Assembly (NCBI GenBank): GCA_900557255.1
Contig: USSA01000051.1
Span: 1 to 17,481, forward strand
Length of the DNA stretch: 17,481 bases
Reading direction: 5' to 3'
Origin: an uncultured Prevotella sp.
Lineage (GTDB): Bacteria; Bacteroidota; Bacteroidia; Bacteroidales; Bacteroidaceae
Shown here: one piece after another, positions 6,575 through 13,867 of the stretch
How positions within the stretch are numbered: position 1 is the first letter of the stretch
How the letters are laid out: each line of letters begins with the position of its first letter
Notes under the pieces: model-generated
Databases searched by the model: none
What the model saw: the letters and a program-made list of their open reading frames with translations, nothing else
What the model was told of the DNA's origin: nothing
Made by a program: the position numbers and the translations under genes

Positions 6575-7849
6575 CTAGTCTTTCAAGCAGCCGATAGGTA
6601 CCACATATACTCCGTCTTCTCTGCGGTAAGCATAGTCGCCTACGGCAGTAAGTACCATCATGAAAGATGGAGCTTTCATCTTGGTCGTGTCTATCTTATC
6701 TGCAAGAGCGGTTAGCGTAGAGACTCCTTTTTCGATGGCTTGTGCACCACCCAGTTTGATTTCGATGAGGCCGTATGAGCCGTTGCGGAGATGGATAACT
6801 GCATCACATTCCAAACCGTTCTTGTCGCGGTAATGATATACGTTGCCGTCGATGGCATCAGCATATACACGAAGATCACGGACGCATAGGGTCTCGAAAA
6901 GCAAACCGAAAGTCTCCAAGTCGTTGATGAGATCATCAGGACCTAGACCTAAAGCAGCCACCGCAATGGATGGATCAACGAAATATCGGGTTTCAGCCGA
7001 ACGGATGGCAGTCTTGCTGCGAAGGTTCGGATTCCAGGCAGGCATGTCTTCTATGACGAAGATTTTTTTGAGCGCACCGATGTAACTCTGTACAGTTTTG
7101 TCAGCCAGTGTTTCATCATCGTTTTCCATCATGTCTTGTCTTATGGCTCCGATACTTACTTGGCCACCTTGTGAACGGGCGTATGAACGCAGAAGCAGCT
7201 TGGTTCGTTCGCTGTTTCTGCTGATTTCATCCACTCTTGAAATATCAGTCTTTACCACCGCATCGTAATAGTCGTAAGCCTGTCGCAAGGCGGCTCTTGG
7301 GTTCTTGGTAGTGGCACTAGGCCAGCCACCTCTGCAGACGAGATAGGCGATGTCTTCCAGTTTCAATTTGTTGAAACCTTCCAGGTTTGCATTTCCCTTG
7401 AACAGTTCGCTGATGCTAACATCGCCTGTAGATTCTCCCGATTCCCATAATGACATAGGTCGCATGGTAATCCAGGCGAAACGTCCTGTACCCGTGTGAT
7501 GTATTTTTTCGGAAGATGCAGGCACGGCAGATCCTGTGAGGATAAACAAGCCTTCCTCACCCTGGTGGTCCACTTCAAATCGGATGGCATCCCAGATTTG
7601 CGGTATGATTTGCCATTCGTCAATGAGTCGTGGCTTTTCTCCTTTCAGGAGCATTTTTATCTTTAAATTTGCCATTTCCAGATAGTTGTTTTGATTGTCT
7701 GGATCTGCCATATATAGCACGCTTTTGGCCTTTTGTTCTGCCGTGGTAGTTTTTCCACACCATTTTGGTCCTTCTATCAATACGGCTCCAACTTCTTCGA
7801 GTCTGTATTCCAATATTTTATCTGCAATTCTTTTCTTGTATTCTTTCAT
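6575..7849 (-). CDS. Second AAA_14/DUF4143 ATPase, divergent subfamily
   Basis: This is a 424-residue protein with Walker A GPKWCGKT at 27-34, Walker B PRLIDEWQ at 73-80 and a LTGS sensor at 104-107. The region around 140-340 carries DUF4143 features. The C-terminus has Glu347-Cys-Asp349 and then E363-I-K365, the D..ExK pattern of a PD-(D/E)XK-like fold. It has the same architecture as the protein at 2433-3725 but belongs to a clearly different subfamily (DEWQ in place of DEIQ, KWCGKT in place of RQVGKT). The ATG at 7849 has an AAAGGAG ribosome-binding site at 7857-7863; the in-frame TTG at 7876 falls in the -7 box and is rejected. Four 23-bp repeats cover its promoter. Confidence 0.87.
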   Translation of the reverse strand: MKEYKKRIADKILEYRLEEVGAVLIEGPKWCGKTTTAEQKAKSVLYMADPDNQNNYLEMANLKIKMLLKGEKPRLIDEWQIIPQIWDAIRFEVDHQGEEGLFILTGSAVPASSEKIHHTGTGRFAWITMRPMSLWESGESTGDVSISELFKGNANLEGFNKLKLEDIAYLVCRGGWPSATTKNPRAALRQAYDYYDAVVKTDISRVDEISRNSERTKLLLRSYARSQGGQVSIGAIRQDMMENDDETLADKTVQSYIGALKKIFVIEDMPAWNPNLRSKTAIRSAETRYFVDPSIAVAALGLGPDDLINDLETFGLLFETLCVRDLRVYADAIDGNVYHYRDKNGLECDAVIHLRNGSYGLIEIKLGGAQAIEKGVSTLTALADKIDTTKMKAPSFMMVLTAVGDYAYRREDGVYVVPIGCLKD

Positions 7850-7873
7850 GTTGAATCTCCTTTGTTTCGGCTG

Positions 7874-7905
7874 CAAATATACGATAAAATCTTGGAATTA
7901 CCAAA
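7874..7905 (-). promoter_or_regulatory. Promoter of the second DUF4143 ATPase gene
   Basis: On the minus strand TTTG (7905-7902) and TATATTTG (7881-7874) are exactly 20 bp apart, an ideal Bacteroidota promoter. The -33 box lies inside the innermost 23-bp repeat, within a perfect 12-bp palindrome ACCAAATTTGGT (7900-7911). Occupancy of the repeat would be expected to repress or otherwise control the gene. Confidence 0.75.
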
Positions 7906-7989
7906 TTTGGTGGTATATTTTTACTTAATTTGGCTGTGATTCGTTACCCAATTTGGCTGTAATTCGTTACTTAATTTGGCTGTGTGACC
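7898..7989 (-). repeat. Four-copy direct-repeat array, 23-bp period, core AATTTGGC
   Basis: Units start at 7898, 7921, 7944 and 7967, exactly 23 bp apart. Each begins TTAC and carries AATTTGG; three of the four carry AATTTGGCTGT, and the middle two end ATTCG. The innermost copy (7898) is the most diverged and contains the -33 element of the ATPase promoter. The orphan array at 12726-12817 has the same period and core in the same orientation. Confidence 0.93.
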
Positions 7990-8101
7990 CTCTCTTGTTC
8001 ATTAGGCCTATTTTATTTTTATGTTTTTAACAAATTCTTATGCAGTCTTTTCGCTTTTTCACGTATCTTATATATGCTGTGCACAATATCGCACACCCAA
8101 C

Positions 8102-9835
8102 ATGAAGATAGAAAAGCTGATAGAAAGAGTAAAGGCAGGTGATACTGACGCCTTGAAAACTGTTTATGATGCGTATTCTCAAAGGATGAGAAACGCTTGC
8201 ATAAAAATTACCCAAGAGGACGAGGACACGGTGGATGACCTTGTCCAAGAATCGTTTATACGAGCTTATTATTCTTTGGAAAAGCTAAAGGATGCTTCAA
8301 AGTTAGGGGAATGGCTTGTTGCCATTACTAAAAATGTATCCTTGCGATATTTAGAGAGGAAGCGTAAGATACAAGTGCTATCTTTCTCGGAAATTGGGGA
8401 TGGGTTTGATGTGGAAAGTTCTTATACTTCTGATTCCAAATTGGAAGAAAAAGAACTTTTTGAGCTTATCGACAAGTTGCCTTCCGGATACCGCAACGTG
8501 TTCAGAATGGCTGTCATTGACGGCTTTTCGCATAAAGAAATTGCAGAAAAGCTTGGTATTGAGCCACACAGTTCATCATCACAATTGACAAGAGCAAAGG
8601 GATTGTTGCGTAATATGATAAACAGGCGAATGCTGACTGTCATTTCCATATTGCTCGTCAGCATACCTATATATAAATATCTGTTTTGGAAGAGAGGTAC
8701 GGAAAAGGAGCAACAACCTGTAGCCAATATAAATGATGTTGCCAAGGGAAAGCGTTCTGTTGATCGTGTAACTGTGCAGCCTACTGCCCAATCTTCTGTG
8801 GTTGACAAGAATATAATAGCAACGGCAAGTCAGGGCAAAATGAATTTGCCGGATTACCTCATTGTTGATTCTGTTGGCATTCAAACAGATTATAAAACTG
8901 ATCATAAAACAGATTTCGAAACTGGTTATGAAAAGGCTGATTCGGCAATCAATATTGTAGTAGCAATAGATAAAGATAGCGCTTCACTCGATACAATAAA
9001 ACAGGTTGTTCCTGAGCTAGAAAAATTTATAGCAAAGGAAGTTACTTCAAGTTACAAAAGCAAGTGGCAACTGCTTGCCATGGGGTCTGTGGGTTCTGCA
9101 TTGGCTCAGACTGCTTATAAGATACTTGTGGGCAATAAGGGTGAAGATAGTACTGATGGACCTCAACCTTCAGGACCACAAATGTTTTCAACTTGGGAGG
9201 AATATTCTCGATATCTACAGCAGAATGCGCATGGCAATATGTCGGAGGAAGAAAAGGCTCTCATGGAAATCGCCATCAACAATACGAACAATATCAATAA
9301 CATTAAAAACGGTGGAAAAATCGTAGAGCATGAGTATCATGACAAACCAATCACATTTGGATTGTCCATGACTAAGACTATCAATAGAAAATGGAACATG
9401 GAGACTGGTCTTCAATACTCTCAACTGAAGTCTGAATTCATTTTGGGTGAGGATGACTACTATGTACAAAAGCGGCAGAAAGTCCAGTATTTGGGCATTC
9501 CTTTGCGTTTGTCATACAAGTGGTTGGGTGCAAACAGGTGGACAGCATACACTTCCGCAGGTATCATCTTGAACATACCTTTATCTGGCAAGACAGATGA
9601 ACAATATGTAACAGGAACTATAGTTCCATATTCAGATAGCTGGCATTTTACCCCACCATTCCAATGGACAGTTGGTACGGGTGTTGGATTACAATATAAT
9701 TTTGCGAAGAATTGGGGTGTTTATCTGGAACCGACATTCAGTTGGCACATACCTAATAGAAGTACTACTCGTACAATTTGGACAGAGCATCCGTTTACCA
9801 TTACCGTTCCATTCGGAATCAGGTTTACATGGTAA
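8102..9835 (+). CDS. Fused ECF sigma factor, transmembrane helix and outer-membrane barrel
   Basis: One 577-residue polypeptide. Residues about 15-90 form sigma region 2 (DDLVQESFIRAYYSLEKL, then EWLVAITKNVSLRYLERKRK). Residues about 118-172 form region 4 (LPSGYRNVF, then GFSHKEIAEKLGI and SQLTRAKGLLR). Basic NRR precedes a single transmembrane helix at about 177-196, predicting sigma in the cytoplasm. A low-complexity Thr/Asp/Lys linker with the KTDHKTDFET repeat and a second helical segment (about 305-345) would lie in the periplasm. Residues about 415-577 alternate as amphipathic strands (FGLSMTKTI, YLGIPLRLSYKWL, VGTGVGLQYNF) and end FGIRFTW, a terminal aromatic typical of outer-membrane barrels. 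The ATG at 8102 begins the sigma domain; 27 extra residues from 8021 are unlike sigma factors. There is no frameshift at the joins. It is analogous to dual membrane-spanning anti-sigma factors of Bacteroides, but with the sigma itself attached. Confidence 0.88.
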   Translation: MKIEKLIERVKAGDTDALKTVYDAYSQRMRNACIKITQEDEDTVDDLVQESFIRAYYSLEKLKDASKLGEWLVAITKNVSLRYLERKRKIQVLSFSEIGDGFDVESSYTSDSKLEEKELFELIDKLPSGYRNVFRMAVIDGFSHKEIAEKLGIEPHSSSSQLTRAKGLLRNMINRRMLTVISILLVSIPIYKYLFWKRGTEKEQQPVANINDVAKGKRSVDRVTVQPTAQSSVVDKNIIATASQGKMNLPDYLIVDSVGIQTDYKTDHKTDFETGYEKADSAINIVVAIDKDSASLDTIKQVVPELEKFIAKEVTSSYKSKWQLLAMGSVGSALAQTAYKILVGNKGEDSTDGPQPSGPQMFSTWEEYSRYLQQNAHGNMSEEEKALMEIAINNTNNINNIKNGGKIVEHEYHDKPITFGLSMTKTINRKWNMETGLQYSQLKSEFILGEDDYYVQKRQKVQYLGIPLRLSYKWLGANRWTAYTSAGIILNIPLSGKTDEQYVTGTIVPYSDSWHFTPPFQWTVGTGVGLQYNFAKNWGVYLEPTFSWHIPNRSTTRTIWTEHPFTITVPFGIRFTW

Positions 9836-9910
9836 AAACAAAGCCGCATGCAGTCTTTAGAACTTTTGGTGTATCTTTAATAGTAGAAACACAAAAGTTT
9901 CTTAAGACGC

Positions 9911-10978
9911 ATGTACAAGACAAAAGACTATATACGAAATGGGGTTATGTACCTCAACAATATGTTACGTCCTCGGCACAAAATGCTGAGTACGCTAATG
10001 TTGTATTCCACAACAAAATGCCAATCTCGTTGCAAACATTGCTCAATTTGGCAAAAACCAGTAGAGCATCTTTCTTTTAAAGACATCAGGGAAATTATAC
10101 GCAGTAAATGCATCTCTCAGCATACGGTTGTTGGATTGGAAGGTGGGGAGTTCCTGCTTCATCCTGAGGCAGATGTAATAATGGAGTGGTTTAAGGAGAA
10201 CCATCCCAATTATACATTACTATCCAACTGCTTAAATCCCCAAAAAGTGATAGATGCCGTGAGAAAGTTTCATCCTGCTCATTTGTATGTATCTCTTGAC
10301 GGTGATAAGGAAACATACAAGAGCATGAGAGGATGCAATGGGCATGATAAAGTAATAGAGGTTGTGAAAGCGGTGAGAGATGAGGTTCCTATCTCCCTCA
10401 TGTTCTGCCTGTCACCCTGGAATTCCTTTTTTGATATGAGATATGTCATAGAGGTAGCAAAGGAATATGACATTGACGTGAGAATCGGAATTTATGGAAC
10501 GATGGATTTCTTTGATACTACGACAGAACTTCTTTCTGTAGATTTTGAAAATTACATTCAAGATATACCTCAGAACATACATGATACAGAAGAAAATTTT
10601 GATTTTGTAGCCTTGTATGAAGAATGGCGAAACGGCAATCTCAAACTGCGTTGCCAAAGTATCTTTAGCGAATTGGTGATTCACTCGAATGGCGATGTTC
10701 CACTATGCCAGAATCTCGATGTGAAGCTTGGCAACATCCATACACATTCGCTGGATGATATATTCAATTCGAGATTCGCACATAAGGAGCAATGCAGATA
10801 CTCGAAGGAATGCAATGCCTGTTGGATCAACTTCCATCGAAAATATGATTTGATATTGCTGCGAAACCTTGAAAGATTTCTGCAAAAAAAGCTTATTCAA
10901 GTCGTTTATGGAAAATATCAATGGACAAACAACGTTAATGAAACATATAGGGAATACATAAATCGAATTAATAGCTAA
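9911..10978 (+). CDS. Radical SAM/SPASM-type enzyme
   Basis: This is a 355-residue protein. CQSRCKHC at residues 38-45 is the CX3CX2C motif that holds the SAM-binding 4Fe-4S cluster, followed by a GLEGGEFLLHP segment resembling the GGE SAM-binding motif. Late cysteines (RCQSIFSE, PLCQN, then CRYSKECNACW) fit a SPASM or SPASM-like auxiliary cluster; HSNGDVPLCQNLDVKLGNI is the usual lead-in to it. Such enzymes modify peptides, sugars or other metabolites; no substrate can be named. The ATG at 9911 is preferred because the helical leader it adds looks structured, but the ATG at 9947 is possible, and neither has a strong ribosome-binding site. The stop overlaps the next start (TAATG), so it is co-translated with the oxidoreductase. 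Confidence 0.88.
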   Translation: MYKTKDYIRNGVMYLNNMLRPRHKMLSTLMLYSTTKCQSRCKHCSIWQKPVEHLSFKDIREIIRSKCISQHTVVGLEGGEFLLHPEADVIMEWFKENHPNYTLLSNCLNPQKVIDAVRKFHPAHLYVSLDGDKETYKSMRGCNGHDKVIEVVKAVRDEVPISLMFCLSPWNSFFDMRYVIEVAKEYDIDVRIGIYGTMDFFDTTTELLSVDFENYIQDIPQNIHDTEENFDFVALYEEWRNGNLKLRCQSIFSELVIHSNGDVPLCQNLDVKLGNIHTHSLDDIFNSRFAHKEQCRYSKECNACWINFHRKYDLILLRNLERFLQKKLIQVVYGKYQWTNNVNETYREYINRINS

Positions 10979-12024
10979 TGGAATATATAAAGAACATCAT
11001 CGAACGTTATAAGCGGATAAGGAGCATGAGGCAGTTGAAGCAGATATATGGTGGCAATTATGCTTTTGTGGGCATTGGTAACCATAGTACAAATAATCTG
11101 TACCCTGTTCTGAACTATCTTCATGTTCCATTGAAATATATTTGCTGCAAGTCAGAAGCCAAGTTACCGTTCATAGAAGCGGCTTATCCCAATGTCTGTG
11201 CGACAACATCTTTAGATGATATTTTGCATGATGATGACATTAAGGGCGTGTTTGTGTCGGTTTCTCCAAAATCTCATTTCACGATAGCTTCAGAGGTTAT
11301 CAAGAGTGGCAAGGCTCTATTTATAGAAAAACCTCCATGCCAGAGTGAAGACGAACTGTTGCAACTAATCGAAATGAGAAAAGCGGCCGGCTTTCCGCAA
11401 GTAACTGTTGGATTGCAAAAGCGGAATGCCCCCGTCATCCGTATCCTAAAAAAGGAATTACAGAAGAGCAAGGGAAGAATGAGCTACAATCTCAAATATC
11501 TTACAGGAGCATATCCTGAAGGTGATGCGATGTTGGATCTTTTCGTTCATCCATTGGATTACGTGACGTTTCTATTCGGAAAGGCAGAAGTTAAGTTTGC
11601 TGGCTGGATAGAGCATCATACACTTATGTTGTTACTCGAACACGAAAAAGCTACAGGTGTTTTAGAACTGTCAACTGGTTATTCCTGGAATGATGCAAAA
11701 GAGTGCATGACGATAAACACTTCATCTGGTATCTTTGAAATGGAGCAGATGGAGAGTTTGATATATAAAGGTAAGCAATCTATGTTGATGGGTGTACCTG
11801 TCGAGAAAGTTTTTCAACCGAAGAGGGTCGATGTTCATTTGTTCGACAGAAATAACTTCGTACCAACTATCCATAACAATCAGATAGTTACGCAAGGCTA
11901 CTTTGATACCATCAAAAGTTTTGTCGATGCAGTAGAGAAACGAAAGAGTTCCTCAGAACAATCGTTAGAAGCAATAATCGATACTTATAAGTTGATTGAG
12001 TCAATTCGTTCAATTCAAAATTAA
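10978..12024 (+). CDS. Gfo/Idh/MocA-family oxidoreductase
   Basis: This is a 348-residue NAD(P)-dependent dehydrogenase-like protein. After a basic, helical N-terminal extension of about 28 residues, the Rossmann fold begins at NYAFVGIGNHS, with G-I-G-N-H in place of the more usual GxGxxG. KGVFVSVSPKSHF and the signature EKPP follow in the right order. The C-terminal half has the expected substrate-binding fold with DLFVHPLDYVTFLFG, which supplies a catalytic-type His/Asp pair. Family members oxidise or epimerise sugars and related polyols. It starts one base inside the end of the radical SAM gene, so the two probably act in one pathway, perhaps making or transferring an unusual sugar. Substrate unknown. 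Confidence 0.88.
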   Translation: MEYIKNIIERYKRIRSMRQLKQIYGGNYAFVGIGNHSTNNLYPVLNYLHVPLKYICCKSEAKLPFIEAAYPNVCATTSLDDILHDDDIKGVFVSVSPKSHFTIASEVIKSGKALFIEKPPCQSEDELLQLIEMRKAAGFPQVTVGLQKRNAPVIRILKKELQKSKGRMSYNLKYLTGAYPEGDAMLDLFVHPLDYVTFLFGKAEVKFAGWIEHHTLMLLLEHEKATGVLELSTGYSWNDAKECMTINTSSGIFEMEQMESLIYKGKQSMLMGVPVEKVFQPKRVDVHLFDRNNFVPTIHNNQIVTQGYFDTIKSFVDAVEKRKSSSEQSLEAIIDTYKLIESIRSIQN

Positions 12025-12038
12025 AAATAGATATAGTT

Positions 12039-12551
12039 ATGGTTAAACAAGTTGTATTTTTAGTTATGGCTGCTATGGCAATGGGAGCTTGTTCTACGGA
12101 ACAGAATATCATGGAGCAGGTAAGAATGAGTGATGTGGTAAACTCTGGCTGTATTTCTTCCTTCTCAGCAACAGAAAGTCGGCCTGAATATTATAAAGCA
12201 GAAAAAGAAAAGTCTGCAAAGATGTCGGTTTCTGTTGATGCAAGAAATGTTGCTCATTTTCAAGTGACTGACCTCCAGGCAAATTGTGCAGTAAATGGAT
12301 TTAGCCCTCAAGTATGTTCACAAGACGGAGAAATCCGTATTGTGTTGATTCCTTTGGGAGATTCCACGATTGAGGCAGACTGTATGTGCAACTATAATGT
12401 AAGTTTCAATCTATCGAACTTAGTTTCCGGCACTTATCATGTGATGGTATATCGTTCTGATTTTTCGGGTAAATATGATTCAGCCAAGCCATGTTATGAA
12501 GGAAACATGTCCTTCGGACCAAATAAAAATATGGAGATTGAGCTAAAATAA
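12039..12551 (+). CDS. Small lipoprotein of unknown function
   Basis: This is a 170-residue protein. Residues 1-17 form a lipoprotein signal peptide and Cys18 in AMGAC is the predicted lipidation site, followed by STEQ. The mature part is beta-rich with four more cysteines. An EIRIVLIPLGDSTIEAD stretch and an LSNLVSGTYHVMVYRSDFSG stretch look like an immunoglobulin-like or T9SS-associated beta-sandwich. It sits 14 bases after the oxidoreductase gene, so it is likely the last gene of that operon. A long hairpin follows at 12602-12670. It is not assigned to a named family. Confidence 0.82.
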   Translation: MVKQVVFLVMAAMAMGACSTEQNIMEQVRMSDVVNSGCISSFSATESRPEYYKAEKEKSAKMSVSVDARNVAHFQVTDLQANCAVNGFSPQVCSQDGEIRIVLIPLGDSTIEADCMCNYNVSFNLSNLVSGTYHVMVYRSDFSGKYDSAKPCYEGNMSFGPNKNMEIELK

Positions 12552-12601
12552 ATAACAAAGTCCTCTCTGTTACTATAGCCTAAATTAAGGCGATAAATAG
12601 C

Positions 12602-12670
12602 AAAAAGTGGCGATAGGTGTGCGTAATCTATGTTTTTTTATGAGATTTCGCACACTTATCGTCACTTTTT
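12602..12670 (+). terminator. Very long hairpin after the lipoprotein gene
   Basis: Arms 12602-12623 and 12649-12670 are 22 bp each. The only two differences are G opposite T, so the plus-strand RNA pairs fully with two G-U wobbles. A T-T mismatch then leads to five further pairs (AATCT/AGATT) closing a T-rich loop. The stem begins with A5 and ends with T6, as in bidirectional terminators. Its length and the motif GTGCGCACACTTATCG-like arms are more than a terminator needs, so it may be a mobile palindromic element. Confidence 0.7.
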
Positions 12671-12725
12671 TCGATAAATCCTAGGCTTGCGGCTAAATGC
12701 TGAAATTGTGGGCTTTTTTCACAAA

Positions 12726-12817
12726 TTCCCGAATTTGGCATTATTTAACTCCCGAATTTGGCCGATTATTTTTCCCGAATTTGGCCGTTTTTAATTCCCG
12801 AATTTGGCAGAATAAAA
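12726..12817. repeat. Orphan four-copy array, 23-bp period, core CCCGAATTTGGC
   Basis: Units start at 12726, 12749, 12772 and 12795, exactly 23 bp apart. TCCCGAATTTGGC is invariant in all four; the remaining ten bases vary and are AT-rich. Period, core AATTTGGC and position of the core within the unit (offset 6) match the array at 7898-7989. No promoter box and no ATPase gene adjoins this copy; it lies between two convergent operons. Confidence 0.93.
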
Positions 12818-12859
12818 AACTGTCCTCATCTGAATGGGTGTTTCAGATGAGGACAGTTT
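12817..12859 (-). terminator. Terminator of the sigma/barrel operon
   Basis: AACTGTCCTCATCTGAA (12818-12834) pairs perfectly with TTCAGATGAGGACAGTT (12842-12858), extended by an A-T pair, with a 7-base loop. On the minus strand the stem is followed by TTTTTATT, a good U-tract, placing it as terminator of the operon ending at 12911. Confidence 0.85.
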
Positions 12860-12871
12860 CAGTTATGTTTT

Positions 12872-12909
12872 GCTACATTACAGCTATATTCCTGCTACAT
12901 TGCAGCTAT
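12872..12909. repeat. Twin GCTACATTRCAGCTAT repeats
   Basis: Copies at 12872-12887 and 12894-12909 differ at one base and lie 22 bp apart, just after the stop codon of the barrel gene and before its terminator. The next bases (GTTACAG) extend the similarity weakly into the coding end. They may come from local duplication. Confidence 0.7.
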
Positions 12910-12910
12910 G

Positions 12911-13804
12911 TTACAGTCTGAATCCTAAGCCGATGGTCATCGGGTAGCACTCGGGAGCCTTGGTCTTGTTGAGCAGTGGGGTTACTCCGGCACGGGCGTA
13001 GAGCATCACTCCTGAGTAGCCGGCACGGGCTTCCAGGTTCAAGCCGATAGGGTTGAGGTTGATATCGCCCGTTTCGGTATGCTTGTGCTTTCCGATGAAG
13101 TAGCGGGAATGCTCGTGCCAGCGGTATTCTACCGATGGACCTAAAGCCAGGAATGCATCATGGCATCCTATGCGCTTCTGCCACTCCAGCATGATAGGCA
13201 GGCGGAGCACATTGTAGCTGATATAGCTTTTCTTCAGCGTTTCGCCTTCTATCGGAGTCATTGCCGATACCCCGTTTTCGGTACTTAATACATAATTGTC
13301 CTTGAAATGGTGGTGTACCTGTCCGATGGAGAGAGAGGAGGTGAGCGCCATTTCGTTGGAAAGGCGGAAACAGAGACTGGTGAGGGTGATGCCCCATTCC
13401 CACGACTTGGAGTCGCGACTGTGCATCTCGTTGTTGCCTCCCATGCTTCCCCTGCTGCCTGGCAACTGGCTGCAGCCGAAGAAGAAGGTTGGATAATGAC
13501 TCTCCAGACTGCGCTTGCGCTTGCTCAAGGTCTGAGGGATGAAAGGCGAGGTGACAAATACCTTTTCTACTTCCTGACCATCTACGAATTGGGTTTCGGA
13601 AATCTTGGTCATCTCGTTGCCGTTCATCTTATATATCTTCACAGAAGTCTGTTCACCATCCTGCTTGATGACGATGTTCTGGTCGTTCACTCTGATTGTG
13701 GTGTCGTTAGCCTCTACCGAGGCTGGTGCACTGTTGCTGTTGGTTTCAGCAAGGGCGAAGGCTGGCATCATGGCAGCCATCATCATTACGTTTTTGATAT
13801 TCAT
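12911..13804 (-). CDS. Outer-membrane beta-barrel protein, end of sigma operon
   Basis: This is a 297-residue protein with a cleavable signal peptide (about residues 1-19, ending AFALA). Residues 30-90 form a periplasmic beta-rich domain (TIRVNDQNIVIKQDGEQTSVKIYK). From about 130 on, amphipathic strands alternate (WGITLTSLCFRL, MALTSSLSIGQVHHHF, YNVLRLPIMLEWQ, VMLYARAGVTPLL) and the chain ends MTIGLGFRL, as expected for an eight-stranded PorT-like barrel. It is the last gene of a four-gene operon with sigma, anti-sigma and a small secreted protein. This suggests it is either the sensor or the regulated product of that circuit. Its barrel shares the (Y/V)LxxPxxLxW strand pattern with the barrel end of the fused sigma protein at 8102-9835. 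Confidence 0.8.
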   Translation of the reverse strand: MNIKNVMMMAAMMPAFALAETNSNSAPASVEANDTTIRVNDQNIVIKQDGEQTSVKIYKMNGNEMTKISETQFVDGQEVEKVFVTSPFIPQTLSKRKRSLESHYPTFFFGCSQLPGSRGSMGGNNEMHSRDSKSWEWGITLTSLCFRLSNEMALTSSLSIGQVHHHFKDNYVLSTENGVSAMTPIEGETLKKSYISYNVLRLPIMLEWQKRIGCHDAFLALGPSVEYRWHEHSRYFIGKHKHTETGDINLNPIGLNLEARAGYSGVMLYARAGVTPLLNKTKAPECYPMTIGLGFRL

Positions 13805-13867
13805 AATACTTTATTTTATGTTGTTTCTTATTCTTATTGAGAGGATTCCTGTAGGAAAATGTTGCTT

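Noticed and set aside
7850..7876. TTG start giving a 9-residue longer second ATPase
   Set aside because: The TTG lies in the -7 box, and the ATG at 7849 has a good ribosome-binding site.
8021..8101. N-terminal extension of the fused sigma protein from the ATG at 8021
   Set aside because: The 27 added residues are hydrophobic and cysteine-bearing and unlike any sigma N-terminus; the usual sigma start aligns with the ATG at 8102.
7898..12817. Composite transposon or integrative element
   Set aside because: No transposase, integrase or terminal inverted repeats were found between the arrays, so only repeat-flanked island is claimed.
13307..13840. Long plus-strand frame antisense to the barrel gene
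   Set aside because: The barrel protein on the minus strand has a signal peptide and operon context; the plus frame has no ribosome-binding site or recognisable domain.
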